A stretch of DNA of 35,828 bases, from NCBI GenBank assembly GCA_017617655.1, contig JAFZVU010000033.1, forward strand, positions 1-35,828, written 5' to 3'. A model generated the notes under the pieces. That model saw only the letters and a program-made list of their open reading frames with translations. It was not told the origin of the DNA and made no database searches. The DNA comes from Bacteroidales bacterium (GTDB lineage Bacteria > Bacteroidota > Bacteroidia > Bacteroidales > UBA932). Below, piece by piece: positions 8,507-16,352 of this stretch. The stretch's first letter is position 1. Every line of letters starts with the position of its first letter. Position numbers and translations under genes: made by a program.

Positions 8507-9253
8507 CTAGTCTTCCTCCGGCGGCATGGCTGCCAGAGCCTCGGCTGCCGACTGGATGTTGTCGTTATACTTGTCGTCTATGATGCGGCCGTCCTTGAGC
8601 ACGATATTCCTGCTGCTGAACGACGCTATCTCGGGGTTGTGGGTGACGAACACTATGGTGCGGCCCTCGCTGTGAAGCTTCTGGAACAGCGCCAGGATTT
8701 CGTAGGATGTACGTGTGTCGAGGTTACCGGTGGCCTCGTCGGCGAGGATGAGCACAGGGTCGTTCACAAGCGCCCTTGCGATTGCCACCCTCTGCTGCTG
8801 TCCTCCGGACATCTGGTTGGAGCGGTGGTTTATACGGTCGGAAAGGCCTACCGCTTCCAGCGCTTTCAGAGCCCTCTGCTTCCTTTGTGAAGCCGAAACT
8901 CCGGGGTTATAGAAAAGAGGCAGTTCCACGTTCTCGAGAGCGGTAGTCTTCGGAAGCAGGTTGTACGACTGGAACACGAAGCCTATCTTGCGGTTGCGCA
9001 GCGTGGCGCGGCGGTTGCCGTCCATCGTCCTTACAGAGATCTCGTCGAGGAAATATTCTCCCGACGTAGGGGTGTCGAGGCAGCCCAGCAGGTTCAGCAG
9101 GGTGGATTTTCCCGAGCCGCTGCTGCCCATGATGGTAACGAACTCGCCTTCCTTGATGGTGAAGGAGACGCCTCGCAGCGCGCGCACAGTCTCCTCTCCG
9201 ACAACGAAATTGCGGTGTACGTCCTCGACTCTGATTATATTATTGGTTCCCAT
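8507..9253 (-). CDS. ABC transporter ATPase, MacB/LolD type
   Basis: A 248-residue ATP-binding subunit. Walker A is GSSGSGKST, the Q-loop is in [10 protein letters not shown], the signature is [14 protein letters not shown], Walker B is LILADEAT and the switch His is in VFVTHNPE. These fit the LolD/MacB group of FtsX-partner ATPases. The gene lies between the adaptor (6 bases upstream) and permease (12 bases downstream) genes in one operon. The last 30 residues form a charged tail beyond the usual end of the domain. Confidence 0.95.
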   Translation of the reverse strand: MGTNNIIRVEDVHRNFVVGEETVRALRGVSFTIKEGEFVTIMGSSGSGKSTLLNLLGCLDTPTSGEYFLDEISVRTMDGNRRATLRNRKIGFVFQSYNLLPKTTALENVELPLFYNPGVSASQRKQRALKALEAVGLSDRINHRSNQMSGGQQQRVAIARALVNDPVLILADEATGNLDTRTSYEILALFQKLHSEGRTIVFVTHNPEIASFSSRNIVLKDGRIIDDKYNDNIQSAAEALAAMPPEED

Positions 9254-9259
9254 GGCGGT

Positions 9260-10390
9260 CTATCTGCCGATAACTATCGATCCGTCAGTGCCCTCTCTCT
9301 TGCGGGCGATAAGGGCGTCCAGGGACACATATTCTGTGATCACTACGTCGCCGGCCTTGATGCCGTCGCCCTCGACTACGCAGTTGATGCCGTCATTGAT
9401 GCCTACGGTGACTGTCACAGGGGTCGGAGCATCATCTTTCATAAGCCACAGGGTGTTGCCGTCGTTGGGGTCCGGACTCTCGTTGGGAGCGAAGCGCAGG
9501 GCTTTCATGGGCACAGTGAAGACATCATTCTGCTCTGCAGTATAGATTGTGATGTTTGCGGTAAGGCCGGGCTTGAGCTTGAGGTCCTCGTTGGGAGCGT
9601 TCACGATTATCTGATATGTGGTAACGTTTGAAGTGGTCTGGGGATTGAGCCTTACCTGTGACACGCTGCCGTCGAAAACATCATCCGGGAAAGCATCGAC
9701 TGTGAAGGTAACCCTCTGCCCTTCCGAAACCACTCCGATGTCAGCTTCGTCGACAGAGGCTACCACCTGCATCTGGGTGAGGTCTGCGGCCAGCTTGAAG
9801 AGAGTCGGGGTGTTCAGGCCGGCGGCGACTGTCTGTCCTTCGTCAACCTCGCGGCTGAGCACGACTCCGTCGATGGGAGAAGTGATGGTGGCGTATTCCA
9901 GATTGCGGCGCGCCTTGCTGATCTCGGAGCGCTGACGCTCGAGCTGAAGCTTGGATGTAGAATACTGGTATTCGGCGCTCTCGTAGTCAGTGTCGCTGAT
10001 GAGGCCTTTCTCGTGGAGACGCTTGCTGCGTTCGTAATTCTTGAGCTGGTAGTTGTACTCCACCTCGGCCTGGTTGAGCATAGCAGTGACCGAATTGAGG
10101 TCGGCGATGAGGTTGGTGCGGTCCATCTCGGCCAGAAGCTGGCCTTTCTTGACTTCCGAGTTGTAGTCAGCATAGAGCTTGTCGACTATTCCGGACACCT
10201 GGGTGCCGACTTCCACCTGGTTGATGGGTTCGATGGTGCCTGTTGCGGTGACACTGCGGGTGATGCTGCCTTTCTGGATGGTGACAGTGTCGAAGGCTGT
10301 CTTCTTAGAGGCGCCGACGCATGAGGAAACCACAATGACTGCAGCACAGAGGGAAACTGCCGCTACCGCATGTTTTATTGATCTTTTCAT
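9260..10390 (-). CDS. Periplasmic adaptor subunit, HlyD/MacA type (lipoprotein)
   Basis: A 376-residue membrane-fusion protein. The N-terminus has a hydrophobic signal with a Cys at residue 24 (VVSSC), consistent with an inner-membrane lipoprotein. A barrel-sandwich half (GTIEPINQVEVGTQVSGIV) is followed by a long alpha-helical hairpin (about 95-165, rich in Glu, Arg and Leu), the returning lipoyl half (ITSPIDGVVLSREVDEGQTV) and a beta-barrel/membrane-proximal domain. It bridges the MacB-type permease and the TolC-like channel. It starts 10 bases after the channel gene. Confidence 0.93.
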   Translation of the reverse strand: MKRSIKHAVAAVSLCAAVIVVSSCVGASKKTAFDTVTIQKGSITRSVTATGTIEPINQVEVGTQVSGIVDKLYADYNSEVKKGQLLAEMDRTNLIADLNSVTAMLNQAEVEYNYQLKNYERSKRLHEKGLISDTDYESAEYQYSTSKLQLERQRSEISKARRNLEYATITSPIDGVVLSREVDEGQTVAAGLNTPTLFKLAADLTQMQVVASVDEADIGVVSEGQRVTFTVDAFPDDVFDGSVSQVRLNPQTTSNVTTYQIIVNAPNEDLKLKPGLTANITIYTAEQNDVFTVPMKALRFAPNESPDPNDGNTLWLMKDDAPTPVTVTVGINDGINCVVEGDGIKAGDVVITEYVSLDALIARKREGTDGSIVIGR

Positions 10391-10400
10391 TTCAGTGATA

Positions 10401-11690
10401 TTATATTTCGATAGGAATGCCTTGATAGAAATTGAGGAGCTGGCGGCAGAGGATTGCCTGATACTTGGCCTGGAGAAGCTCCTGCTGGGCTGCCAGATAT
10501 GTATTCTTCTCGGTGAGCAGCTCCACCGGGTTCACCATGCCTTCGTTGTACTTCTCGCTGGCGAGATTGTAGCTCAGCTCGGCGCTCTGAAGCTTCTTCT
10601 GCGCGGCCTGGTAACGGCTCTGGGCCGAAACCACGTCCTGATAGAGGCCCTCGAGGGTCGACAGCAGGTTCTTCTGGGAGCTGGCGTAGTTAAGCGCAGC
10701 CTGCTGCGTCTGGATCCTGGCCCTGGCCTTCGAGGTCTTCACGGAGCGGCCGTTGATTATGGGGATTGACAAGGTGAGTCCTACTCCGCCTCCGAAGTTG
10801 TCAGACAGCTGGTCGGCAAACGAGCGGCCTGTGCCGTAGACGTTGCGGGACGACATGGAAGCCGACGCAGAAATAGACGGGATGCCGGACGCCGAAGCTA
10901 TGTCTTCGTTGAGCTTTGCTGCCTCGATGCCGAGACGGCCGCTCTTCATGTCGGGGAGTATCTCCTCGGCCACATAATAAACCTCAGCTACGGAAGGCAG
11001 GGCGGCCACCACGTTCTCGTCGCCTATCTCAGGATAGAAGACTGCGAACTCCTCGTTCAGCCCGAGCTCGAGCAGCTGCTTCAGGTTCAGGGTATTCTGG
11101 GCGAGCGAAGATTCGTTCACTGCAAGCTGGTAGACGTCGCTGCTGTACTGGCTTTCCATCTGGGCATATTCGCTCAAGCTGATGGAGCCTTCCTCATACA
11201 TGGCCTTAGCCCTCTCCCACTGCGCCTTGGCGGCCTCCACATTGTTCTGCGAAGTGGTGACATTCTCCTTTGCGTATAGGATGTTCAGGTATGCCTGGGT
11301 CACGGCCACCTCTATGTTGTTGCGGGCTGCGTCTATGTCATATTCGCCTGCGAGCGCGTTTATCTCTGCCTGACGTATGCTGTTGGCTATCCTGCCTCCA
11401 TTATAGAGAGTGACACCGCTCTGGATGGCATAGCTGCCGCTGTAATACGGCTCCGTCCCGTTCAGCAGAGACATGTTCTGCGATGATGAAGCGTTAAGGG
11501 TTGGAAATCTCGAAGCCTGGGCCTGGAGCAAAGACTCCTCGGCAGCGGCCTGGCTCAGCTGGGCGTTCTGCACCTGGATGTTGTTGGTGCGCGCATAATC
11601 TATGCATTCCCGCAGGGTCCACTGCCTGGCCTCGGCCGGACGTACCCCGGCATAAAGGAAGCATAGCGCCAGAATGAATAACCGTCTCAT
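10401..11690 (-). CDS. TolC-like outer membrane efflux protein
   Basis: A 429-residue outer membrane channel with a signal peptide (cleavage after about residue 21) and two OEP repeats, each with long amphipathic helices (about 40-220 and 245-425). The opening WTLRECIDYARTNNIQVQ is the usual family start. It is the first gene of a six-gene unit: channel, adaptor, ATPase, permease, kinase, regulator. Gaps within the unit are at most 12 bases. A promoter element lies about 30 bases upstream. Confidence 0.93.
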   Translation of the reverse strand: MRRLFILALCFLYAGVRPAEARQWTLRECIDYARTNNIQVQNAQLSQAAAEESLLQAQASRFPTLNASSSQNMSLLNGTEPYYSGSYAIQSGVTLYNGGRIANSIRQAEINALAGEYDIDAARNNIEVAVTQAYLNILYAKENVTTSQNNVEAAKAQWERAKAMYEEGSISLSEYAQMESQYSSDVYQLAVNESSLAQNTLNLKQLLELGLNEEFAVFYPEIGDENVVAALPSVAEVYYVAEEILPDMKSGRLGIEAAKLNEDIASASGIPSISASASMSSRNVYGTGRSFADQLSDNFGGGVGLTLSIPIINGRSVKTSKARARIQTQQAALNYASSQKNLLSTLEGLYQDVVSAQSRYQAAQKKLQSAELSYNLASEKYNEGMVNPVELLTEKNTYLAAQQELLQAKYQAILCRQLLNFYQGIPIEI

Positions 11691-11719
11691 TGCAAACTTG
11701 TGTTAATTTGTTTTGACCG

Positions 11720-11727
11720 CAAAATTA
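11720..11727 (-). promoter_or_regulatory. Predicted -7 promoter element of the efflux operon
   Basis: On the minus strand it reads TAATTTTG, matching TAnnTTTG. Only a weak TTTT-like -33 sits 19 bases upstream. The expected start near 11716 leaves a leader of about 26 bases. The rest of the 97-base gap up to the pssA stop is AT-rich, with no clear terminator. Confidence 0.5.
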
Positions 11728-11787
11728 ACCAAGCTGCAACGCCTGTAAAATAAAATAGACGAAACCGGTGTTTTTATCGACGAAAAG

Positions 11788-12543
11788 TCATTTTCCCTGG
11801 TCGGGAAGAAGGAGGCATAGTATCTGGGCGATCAGGTACCAGGCAAAAAAGAAGAAGAGCATCAAAAAGAACAGCGCGAAGAATGGAACTCCTTCTGGCC
11901 TGAAGATGATGCAGAGGATGATTATCAAGACCGCTGATACCAGTATCACCTTCCTTATGACGGCAGCTTTCTTTGAATCGGCGCCGCCCTTGAGAGAAAA
12001 CATGGGGATCTCGCTGATTAGCATCAAGGCCAGGAAGACAGAGGCCACCGGAATGAACCAGCTGCTGCAGAGCAGCCTCAGCAGGACGCCGTCCACCCCA
12101 TTCTGCATGCAGACATGGCCGTAGGCAGTAAGCGAGCCCACTATCATGGCCAGCGACGGGGTTGGAAGCCCGATGAAGCCGGTCTTCTGACGGTCGTCAA
12201 GATTGAATTTCGCCAGCCGGACGGCCGACAGCGGGGCGATTATAAGAGCGATGAAAGCCACCCATGAAGGGTAATCGGTATTAACCTTGTAATACCACGA
12301 GAAGAACATCAGTGCAGGAGCCAGCCCGAAAGTGACCATGTCACTAAGCGAGTCCAGCTCCTTGCCGATGTCCGAATATGCGTGCAATAAACGCGCAGCG
12401 GCACCGTCGCAGAAATCAAACACCGCCCCTGCCAGCATGAAGCAGAAAGCCGGCCACCAGTAGCCCCACAGCGTCAGGATGACAGCCGCGGCGCCGCATA
12501 CGAGATTGAGACAGGTGATGATGTTCGGGATGTGCCGTTTCAT
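11788..12543 (-). CDS. pssA: CDP-diacylglycerol-serine O-phosphatidyltransferase
   Basis: A 251-residue integral membrane enzyme that makes phosphatidylserine, the precursor of phosphatidylethanolamine. The complete CDP-alcohol phosphatidyltransferase motif is present: Asp43, Asp46-Gly47, Ala50-Arg51, Gly60, Asp64 and Asp68. About seven hydrophobic segments follow. This is the membrane-bound (Bacillus-like) PssA, not the E. coli phospholipase-D type. It begins 2 bases after the peptidase gene. No psd decarboxylase gene is in the window. Confidence 0.92.
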   Translation of the reverse strand: MKRHIPNIITCLNLVCGAAAVILTLWGYWWPAFCFMLAGAVFDFCDGAAARLLHAYSDIGKELDSLSDMVTFGLAPALMFFSWYYKVNTDYPSWVAFIALIIAPLSAVRLAKFNLDDRQKTGFIGLPTPSLAMIVGSLTAYGHVCMQNGVDGVLLRLLCSSWFIPVASVFLALMLISEIPMFSLKGGADSKKAAVIRKVILVSAVLIIILCIIFRPEGVPFFALFFLMLFFFFAWYLIAQILCLLLPDQGK

Positions 12544-12545
12544 GA

Positions 12546-13757
12546 TTATTTGATGCCGAGTTTATTCTTGATTGACTTGGGAATGGCGTCCTTGTGGACA
12601 AGGATGTTGAGGGTCTTGTAGCGTACGAAAGAATCTGAGCAGTACCAGATGCCGTCATACTTGCCGGTAACGCCCCAGGAGTTCTTCACCATGAAGTATC
12701 TGGTGCCCCTCTGGTCCACAGCGGTGCCGAAGATATGCATTCCGTGGTCGTCGGTAGTCTCCTTGTTGTCGAATGCTTTCTGGCGCATCTCCTGGGTGAT
12801 GGTCATCTCGGGAGCGTTCTCGCGCATCGCAGCCATCTCCTTTGCCTTGTCCTCAGCAGAAACGCCTACCCAGCGGGCCTGGTCGCTGCCTGCTTCCTCT
12901 ACTGCCTGGACGTCCGGCATGACGCCGATACCCTGGCGGTCGAAACCGTTCTCGCTTACGTCAGAGCCCCATGCTACAGTGTAACCTTTGTCGATGGCGT
13001 TGTACATGACTTCCATCAGCTCGTCGATAGGGAGGTTGTAAGAAGGAGTCCAGCGCCAGTTGTCAGGAACTTCGATGGCGAACTGGGTGTAGAAAGGATG
13101 ATGGGTGAACGAGGTCAGAGAGATGTATTCGTCGAGTTTGTCGGCGCCGAGGCCGATCTCGTCCCTGTACTGCTCGGGAGTGTAGGTCTTGCCGTTGTAG
13201 ACGAAAGTCTCGGGGCATGCGCCGAGGTATGCGTCAACGATACCGCGGAAACCGTCTTTCCATGCGGTTGACAGACGGCGGTTGGGAACCTTCACGATAG
13301 CCTGGAGATAGCCTGAAAGGGCGCTGGCCAGCTCGCTGTGCATGTGGCGGGTCTCGCCGTAGTTGAGGCCGTCCATTACTGAATTGGGTACGATGCCGTA
13401 AGTCCTGATGGTCTCTATCACGTCGCCGAAGTCACTGCCCTGGCCGAAATTGAGGGCGCCGTCCAGACGGATATATTTCTCAGCCTTGTCCTGGTATGCC
13501 TTGCTTACCACGAACATCTCGCTCAGGTCGAGGTCGTCGCCCTTATAACCTTTGCGGATAAGTTCGCTCTCGAGGAATGAGATGGTCGAGAAGCACCAGC
13601 AGGTGCCGGAGCTTGCCTGGTTCTTCACAGAAGTGATGGGCAGCTGTTTTACTACAGTGAATTCATAAGTCTTGGGAGCTGCGGGAACAGGGGCCACCTG
13701 GGCTGATACTCCAAGAGACATTGCGGCTAGCGCAACGATTAACAATAACTTTTTCAT
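12546..13757 (-). CDS. Secreted bleomycin hydrolase-like cysteine aminopeptidase (C1B family)
   Basis: A 403-residue papain-fold peptidase. Residues 1-19 form a signal peptide (ends LGVSA), so it is exported, unlike cytoplasmic PepC. The catalytic set is visible: oxyanion Gln47, nucleophile Cys53 in SSGTCWCF, His338 in DHGMHIFG and Asn359 in VKNSWG. Family members act as self-compartmentalised aminopeptidases in hexamers. The C-terminus ends in KLGIK; in PepC the C-terminus reaches into the active site. It lies 2 bases after the ATPase gene and 2 bases before pssA, so the three are probably on one transcript. Confidence 0.9.
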   Translation of the reverse strand: MKKLLLIVALAAMSLGVSAQVAPVPAAPKTYEFTVVKQLPITSVKNQASSGTCWCFSTISFLESELIRKGYKGDDLDLSEMFVVSKAYQDKAEKYIRLDGALNFGQGSDFGDVIETIRTYGIVPNSVMDGLNYGETRHMHSELASALSGYLQAIVKVPNRRLSTAWKDGFRGIVDAYLGACPETFVYNGKTYTPEQYRDEIGLGADKLDEYISLTSFTHHPFYTQFAIEVPDNWRWTPSYNLPIDELMEVMYNAIDKGYTVAWGSDVSENGFDRQGIGVMPDVQAVEEAGSDQARWVGVSAEDKAKEMAAMRENAPEMTITQEMRQKAFDNKETTDDHGMHIFGTAVDQRGTRYFMVKNSWGVTGKYDGIWYCSDSFVRYKTLNILVHKDAIPKSIKNKLGIK

Positions 13758-13759
13758 AT

Positions 13760-14818
13760 CTATTCAATAAAATAATAATATTTCAGCCAGTATTCGAAGA
13801 GCGGATCGATCAGCGACACGTTGCCGTCGTCGTCCATCGTGATTATCTCCTTCTTCAGCAGGGAATCGCGGACGCGCGCCACATGGGCGGAGCTGATGAG
13901 GTTGTACTGCTCCAGTATGTCTGCAGAGCAGAAGCGGGTCACCTTCTCGTTGACGGCCATCAGGAAATTGACCTGGTTGTTGGTCAGATCGCGCATTATC
14001 TCCCTGAAGGTGGAGTCATGCACATAGATCAGGGACTCCCTGGCATGGGTTATCACATGCTGGTTTATATAGCCGATCGTGCTGTCGTAGCATATAGAAG
14101 CGAAATGCTGGGTGTACCAGGGATGACCTTTGCAGAAGTCGTATATCTCTTCCGCCATGTCCTGCTCGATTACCCTGCCGGTGCGCTGGAAGGTGGATAT
14201 TATATAATTGGTGAAAGGTCGGCGGTCTATGGCGCCAAGGGAAATCTTCTCTATATCTCCGCCGAAATAGCCGGCTTCGTTGAAGATGTACTTCATGCGG
14301 TTGATGCACGAGCCGCTGAAGATGTACGACACGGCGCTGTGCCTGCGCAGCACGGCGGCATAGTCTTCCATGAACTTGTCGCCCTGCTCGAAGCTGAGGA
14401 TGTTCTGGAACTCCTTGAAGTAGAGGACTATGTTCAGACCGAAATGCTGGGCCATCATGTCGGGAAGGTCCATCAGCATGTTGTCCGAAATGTGCTCGGT
14501 GTCGATGTCCAGAGGCAGCGGTGAAAGGATGTTGTAGCGGTCAAACACCGGCAGCAGCTCGCGGGACAGGATCTCGAGGAACTGGGCTTTCGAACGTATG
14601 TTGAAAAGGTCCAGGCTTATGACCAGGTCGCGATAGCCGCTCTTCTTGAGCGCCTGCAGAGCATTGCGCACGAGCGAGGTCTTGCCGGTCTTGGGCGAGC
14701 CGTAGATGACGGCCTTCTTTTTATTTTTAACGCATTTGACCAACCTGGCTGTTTCATCTGTACGGGCTATGAACTGCGCGCCTTCAGCCGGTTTTTCATA
14801 CGCGAAGAGTATTTCCAT
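13760..14818 (-). CDS. AAA/STAND-type ATPase with C-terminal winged helix (archaeal-ATPase family)
   Basis: A 352-residue cytoplasmic P-loop protein of the ATPase_2 (archaeal-type) group. Walker A is YGSPKTGKTS (about 39-48). The Walker B-like strand reads IVLYFKEFQNI, where the usual Asp before Glu is Lys. A sensor-like IFSGS follows. The last 80 residues look like a winged-helix domain (LLKKEIITMDDDGNVSLIDPLFEYWLKYYY). Members are poorly understood, often acting as membrane- or DNA-linked switches. It is transcribed divergently from rplU from an overlapping promoter and leads the peptidase-pssA unit. Confidence 0.8.
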   Translation of the reverse strand: MEILFAYEKPAEGAQFIARTDETARLVKCVKNKKKAVIYGSPKTGKTSLVRNALQALKKSGYRDLVISLDLFNIRSKAQFLEILSRELLPVFDRYNILSPLPLDIDTEHISDNMLMDLPDMMAQHFGLNIVLYFKEFQNILSFEQGDKFMEDYAAVLRRHSAVSYIFSGSCINRMKYIFNEAGYFGGDIEKISLGAIDRRPFTNYIISTFQRTGRVIEQDMAEEIYDFCKGHPWYTQHFASICYDSTIGYINQHVITHARESLIYVHDSTFREIMRDLTNNQVNFLMAVNEKVTRFCSADILEQYNLISSAHVARVRDSLLKKEIITMDDDGNVSLIDPLFEYWLKYYYFIE

Positions 14819-14874
14819 TTAGGTTCAGGTTTTCGTCGGTTTTAGTGTGGAACGAAAAAATAACACTTGCGTTA

Positions 14875-14905
14875 CAAAAGTAACAAAAAAATTTGCTGGT
14901 ACAAA
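14875..14905 (-). promoter_or_regulatory. Consensus promoter of the ATPase-peptidase-pssA transcript
   Basis: On the minus strand: TTTG at 14905-14902, a 19-base spacer, then TACTTTTG at 14882-14875. Both elements match the Bacteroidota consensus exactly. The -7 element lies within the inverted repeat GTTAC-AAAA-GTAAC (14871-14884). The predicted start near 14871 leaves about 52 bases of leader. Confidence 0.72.
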
Positions 14906-14922
14906 TAAAAACAGTATATTTG
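14892..14922 (+). promoter_or_regulatory. Consensus promoter of rplU-rpmA
   Basis: TTTG at 14892-14895, a 19-base spacer and TATATTTG at 14915-14922, exact matches to the Bacteroidota consensus. The predicted start is near 14926, giving a leader of about 98 bases. Its -33 box lies within the spacer of the divergent promoter, so the two polymerase sites overlap. Confidence 0.78.
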
Positions 14923-14942
14923 CACTCCCAAAGAAGGACGAC

Positions 14943-15020
14943 AGCTGTTAAGCTTTTGAAAAAGAGATATTTAGTAATTTGAGGATATCCGCTTGCAGCT
15001 ATAAATTTTTAAAAATTTAT
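14943..15020 (+). promoter_or_regulatory. Structured 5' leader of rplU (candidate r-protein autoregulatory RNA)
   Basis: AGCTG (14943-14947) and AAGC (14950-14953) can pair with CAGCT (14996-15000) and GCTT (14991-14994), giving nine pairs with a small internal loop. Inside, GATAT (14966-14970) pairs with ATATC (14985-14989). Directly after comes a perfect 20-base palindrome (15001-15020), ATAAATTTTT followed by its complement, ending four bases before the start codon. Folding of the palindrome would hide the ribosome landing site. The function as a bL21-responsive leader is inferred from position; the pairing is directly visible. Confidence 0.5.
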
Positions 15021-15024
15021 TTTT

Positions 15025-15333
15025 ATGTACGCAATCGTAGACATTGCTGGACAACAGTTCAAGGTTGAGAAAGGTGCTCAGATTTTCGTAAACCGTCTGG
15101 CAGCTGAGGAAGGTTCCTCAATCGACTTTGACAAGGTTCTCCTTACCGACAACGACGGCAGCGTCAAGGTCGGAGCTCCCTATGTAGAGGGCGCAAGTGT
15201 GAAGGCTACCGTAATGGAGCACTGCAAGGCTGACAAGGTTATCGTTTTCCACAAGATCCGCCGCAAAGGTATGACCAAGAAGAACGGACATCGCCAGTAC
15301 CTTACCAAAATTCAAATTGAAGAAATCGCATAA
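15025..15333 (+). CDS. rplU: 50S ribosomal protein bL21
   Basis: A 102-residue protein of normal length that binds 23S rRNA. It starts MYAIVDIAGQQFKVEKG and carries the family signature near the C-terminus (KIRRKGMTKKNGHRQYLT). First gene of rplU-rpmA with a 16-base gap, the usual pairing in bacteria. The start follows an AU-rich palindrome instead of a Shine-Dalgarno sequence. Confidence 0.98.
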   Translation: MYAIVDIAGQQFKVEKGAQIFVNRLAAEEGSSIDFDKVLLTDNDGSVKVGAPYVEGASVKATVMEHCKADKVIVFHKIRRKGMTKKNGHRQYLTKIQIEEIA

Positions 15334-15349
15334 TTAAAACGTTTAGATT

Positions 15350-15613
15350 ATGGCTCACAAAAAAGGTGTCGGTAGTTCAAAGAACGGCCGCGAATCGGAA
15401 AGCAAACGCTTAGGCGTTAAATTGTTCGGCGGACAGGTTGCCAAGGCTGGCAATATCCTCGTGCGTCAGAGAGGTACGGTCCACAATCCTGGCCAGAACG
15501 TCGGAATGGGCAAAGATCATACTCTTTACGCTTTAACTGACGGTGTGGTTACTTTCAGGAAGACCAGGGAAAACAAATCATTCGTTTCTGTCCTTCCCGT
15601 TCAGGAAGCCTGA
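15350..15613 (+). CDS. rpmA: 50S ribosomal protein bL27
   Basis: An 87-residue protein of normal length. The N-terminus [16 protein letters not shown] reaches toward the peptidyl transferase centre in known ribosomes, and no N-terminal cleavage extension of the Firmicutes type is present. The signature [10 protein letters not shown] is intact. It is followed 21 bases later by a strong terminator. Confidence 0.98.
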   Translation: MAHKKGVGSSKNGRESESKRLGVKLFGGQVAKAGNILVRQRGTVHNPGQNVGMGKDHTLYALTDGVVTFRKTRENKSFVSVLPVQEA

Positions 15614-15634
15614 CAGTACTGAGAAGACTTAAAG

Positions 15635-15666
15635 AAGAGCGCTTGATTCAAGTGCTCTTTTTTTTT
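15635..15666 (+). terminator. Intrinsic terminator after rpmA
   Basis: An 11-bp stem (15635-15645 with 15649-15659; one G-U pair), a 3-base loop ATT, and a T-run to 15666. The distal T-run merges into the -7 element of the next promoter. Confidence 0.9.
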
Positions 15667-15673
15667 ATATTTG
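15642..15673 (+). promoter_or_regulatory. Predicted promoter of the zinc peptidase-DUF1080 transcript
   Basis: TATATTTG at 15666-15673 is a perfect -7 element. CTTG at 15642-15645 is a near-match -33 at 20 bases spacing and lies inside the terminator stem. The predicted start at 15677-15680 is at or within 3 bases of the ATG. Confidence 0.6.
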
Positions 15674-15679
15674 TGTATT

Positions 15680-16348
15680 ATGATGATCTGGATAATATTC
15701 ATTGCCTTGACATTGGCAAGCCTGCTCGTGCAGGGCACGCTCAGGCGCAGGTTCGCCCGGTATTCCCAGGAGCCGCTGAGCTCCGGGCTGACAGGAGCGC
15801 AGGTCGCTCAGAAGATGCTTTACGACAACGGCATCCATGATGTCAGCATAATCCCCACCAACGGCACTCTCACCGACCACTACGACCCCACAAAGAAGAC
15901 CATCGCCCTCAGCGAGGACGTTTACAACAGCTGCAGCATAGCTGCCGCCGCCGTAGCAGCCCATGAGACCGGCCACGCTCTGCAGGACGCCACCTCCTAC
16001 GCCCCCCTGCGCATGCGCTCGGCCCTCGTTCCCGTGGTGAAGTTCGCCTCCATGACGGTCCAGTGGGTTATCCTCGCCGGCCTGATCCTCATAAACATAT
16101 TCCCCAACCTGCTCTGGGTCGGAATCGCCATGTTCGCGATGACCACCCTCTTCAGCCTCATCACCCTTCCGGTTGAAGTCAACGCCAGCAGGCGCGCCAT
16201 AGCATGGCTCACCGACTCCGGCGTCGTCGACTATGACAACAGGCCTATGGCCATAGACGCCCTGAAATGGGCCGCATTCACATACTTCATCGCCGCCGTC
16301 AGCTCGCTGGCCACCCTCTTCTACTACATAGGAATCGCAAGGAGATAA
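15680..16348 (+). CDS. Membrane zinc metallopeptidase, YugP family
   Basis: A 222-residue protein of the zinc-dependent peptidase family PF04298 (Bacillus YugP-like). It has an N-terminal membrane helix (about 2-18), zinc motif HETGH at residues 95-99 with Glu96 as catalytic base, two close helices around 120-160 and a last helix near 200-217. The downstream EVNASRRA segment may supply the third metal ligand. I chose the ATG at 15680 because an upstream in-frame TTG (15671) lies inside the -7 promoter element. Substrate unknown. It is followed after 4 bases by the DUF1080 gene. Confidence 0.88.
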   Translation: MMIWIIFIALTLASLLVQGTLRRRFARYSQEPLSSGLTGAQVAQKMLYDNGIHDVSIIPTNGTLTDHYDPTKKTIALSEDVYNSCSIAAAAVAAHETGHALQDATSYAPLRMRSALVPVVKFASMTVQWVILAGLILINIFPNLLWVGIAMFAMTTLFSLITLPVEVNASRRAIAWLTDSGVVDYDNRPMAIDALKWAAFTYFIAAVSSLATLFYYIGIARR

Positions 16349-16352
16349 TACC

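Noticed and set aside
11691-11787. Terminator between pssA and the efflux operon
   Set aside because: Only a short repeated GACGAAA was found; no convincing stem followed by a T-run on the minus strand.
15671-15679. TTG start for the zinc peptidase
   Set aside because: It lies inside the -7 promoter element and would add only three residues before the ATG at 15680.
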